From Trichoplax adhaerens (Eukaryota > Placozoa > Uniplacotomia > Trichoplacea > Trichoplacidae), in contig NW_002060943.1 of NCBI RefSeq assembly GCF_000150275.1, forward strand, positions 10,306,569 to 10,370,568: a DNA stretch of 64,000 nt, in the 5' to 3' direction. Under the pieces are notes generated by a model. The model was not told the DNA's origin and ran no database searches. It was given only the letters and a program-made list of their open reading frames with translations. Positions within the stretch are counted from its first letter, which is position 1. Each line of letters opens with the position of its first letter. Below, one piece after another: positions 63,292 to 64,000 of the stretch. A program made the translations under genes and the position numbers.

Positions 63292-64000
63292 CTATATAAA
63301 AAGAAATAAAACACCAGATCGGCAAGAATTAAATCACTGGTTATATCATAAAACAGACGCTAGTATATTCAGCATTGTACTAATATTTAAAATTTGATAC
63401 TAACTCTAGGATTTTAACATTCACTATGCCTCTCTCTGTACAGTATATAGCAGACATTCATCCTGTGTTTTAGTGTATTTTATTTTAATCGCAACTATTC
63501 AGTATCACCCACTACTCCCATCCTTACTATCAATTGCTGTTGAAATAAAGTAAGAATCATTCGTTAAAATTAAGAAGTTAGAGGACAGAGAAAAAGTAAA
63601 TTTAACTATTATTTCTGTGTATCAATGAGTTATTTTCAAAACCGAAATTGAGGATCAATATGTATGTAAATATATATACGAGTATAAATATAAGCATATC
63701 GTACAATAAATAGATGCGAAGTCAAGTCTTGAATAGTCATAGAAATCTCTAATAAGAGTATAAAAACAACTAATCTTTACACGTATTAATAACGAGTTCT
63801 ATAAATTTATAATCAATGAACTTCTTACAATACTTTGATATTACTCGTATTCTTTGTAATAATAGCATACAAGTGTATTGTACACTCCCAAATCTATAGA
63901 TTCATTAGTTAACTTTTATTTAAACGCTACGTCGTGAACTTAATCAATAGACAACTAATAATCACAGCATTCTATAGGGAACCTGAACTACTTCGTACTG
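63292..64000. other. Upstream flank or first introns of the thioredoxin reductase gene
   Basis: The Grx-like exon at 63225-63291 needs at least one upstream exon carrying the start. I could not find a convincing CxxC-bearing exon here. It may be very short or lie past the right edge. Confidence 0.4.

Overview
This is eukaryotic DNA. Every convincing protein is split into many short exons by GT-AG introns of roughly 40-900 bases, and the DNA is AT-rich. The gene set is animal-like: a HOIP/RNF31-type linear-ubiquitin ligase, a Frizzled-type cysteine-rich receptor, a tandem-SH2 adaptor, a selenocysteine thioredoxin reductase and ZC3H3. The compact, intron-rich, AT-rich layout would suit an early-branching animal. 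A placozoan (Trichoplax/Hoilungia-like) is my best guess, made from gene content and style only and not proven. A run of 50 N at 19873-19922 marks an assembly gap.

Layout, left to right. 1-2129 (-): 5' part of an inositol monophosphatase gene, running off the left edge. 3248-5151 (+): a short coiled-coil protein resembling the C-terminus of CEP290. 6763-10935 (+): CTNNBL1. 11382-19467 (-): SUPT16H, the FACT large subunit, tail to tail with CTNNBL1. 21096-27874 (+): a compact HOIP/RNF31 with PUB, UBA, RBR and LDD but no visible NZF fingers. 29534-33286 (-): a predicted N-myristoylated adaptor with two SH2 domains. 33905-38412 (+): PIGU. 39211-39348 (+): a possible 45-residue ORF. 39803-43704 (+): ZC3H3 with five CCCH fingers. 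45586-50101 (-): a single-pass membrane protein with a Frizzled-like cysteine-rich ectodomain. 50102-59481: about 9.4 kb with no recognisable gene. 59482 to about 63291 (-): thioredoxin reductase with a Grx-like N-terminal extension and a C-terminal GCUG whose U is an in-frame TGA.

The most striking non-coding signal is a family of CAGTA/TACTG pentamer clusters in both orientations, hence rich in GTAC palindromes. The large clusters sit at 5' ends of genes, mostly in the space between divergently transcribed genes (IMPA/coiled-coil, SUPT16H/HOIP, SH2 adaptor/PIGU) and just upstream of CTNNBL1 and ZC3H3. None lies in the tail-to-tail intergenic regions.

The genes are not an operon-like pathway. 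They cover housekeeping roles (splicing, chromatin, GPI anchoring, mRNA export, redox, inositol) and signalling (linear ubiquitin, phosphotyrosine, a CRD receptor). Exon maps were spliced by eye. For CTNNBL1, HOIP, ZC3H3, the SH2 adaptor, the CRD receptor and the coiled-coil gene, the summed exon lengths are divisible by three and end in a stop, which supports those models. Internal exons of SUPT16H, PIGU and the reductase are given less exactly.
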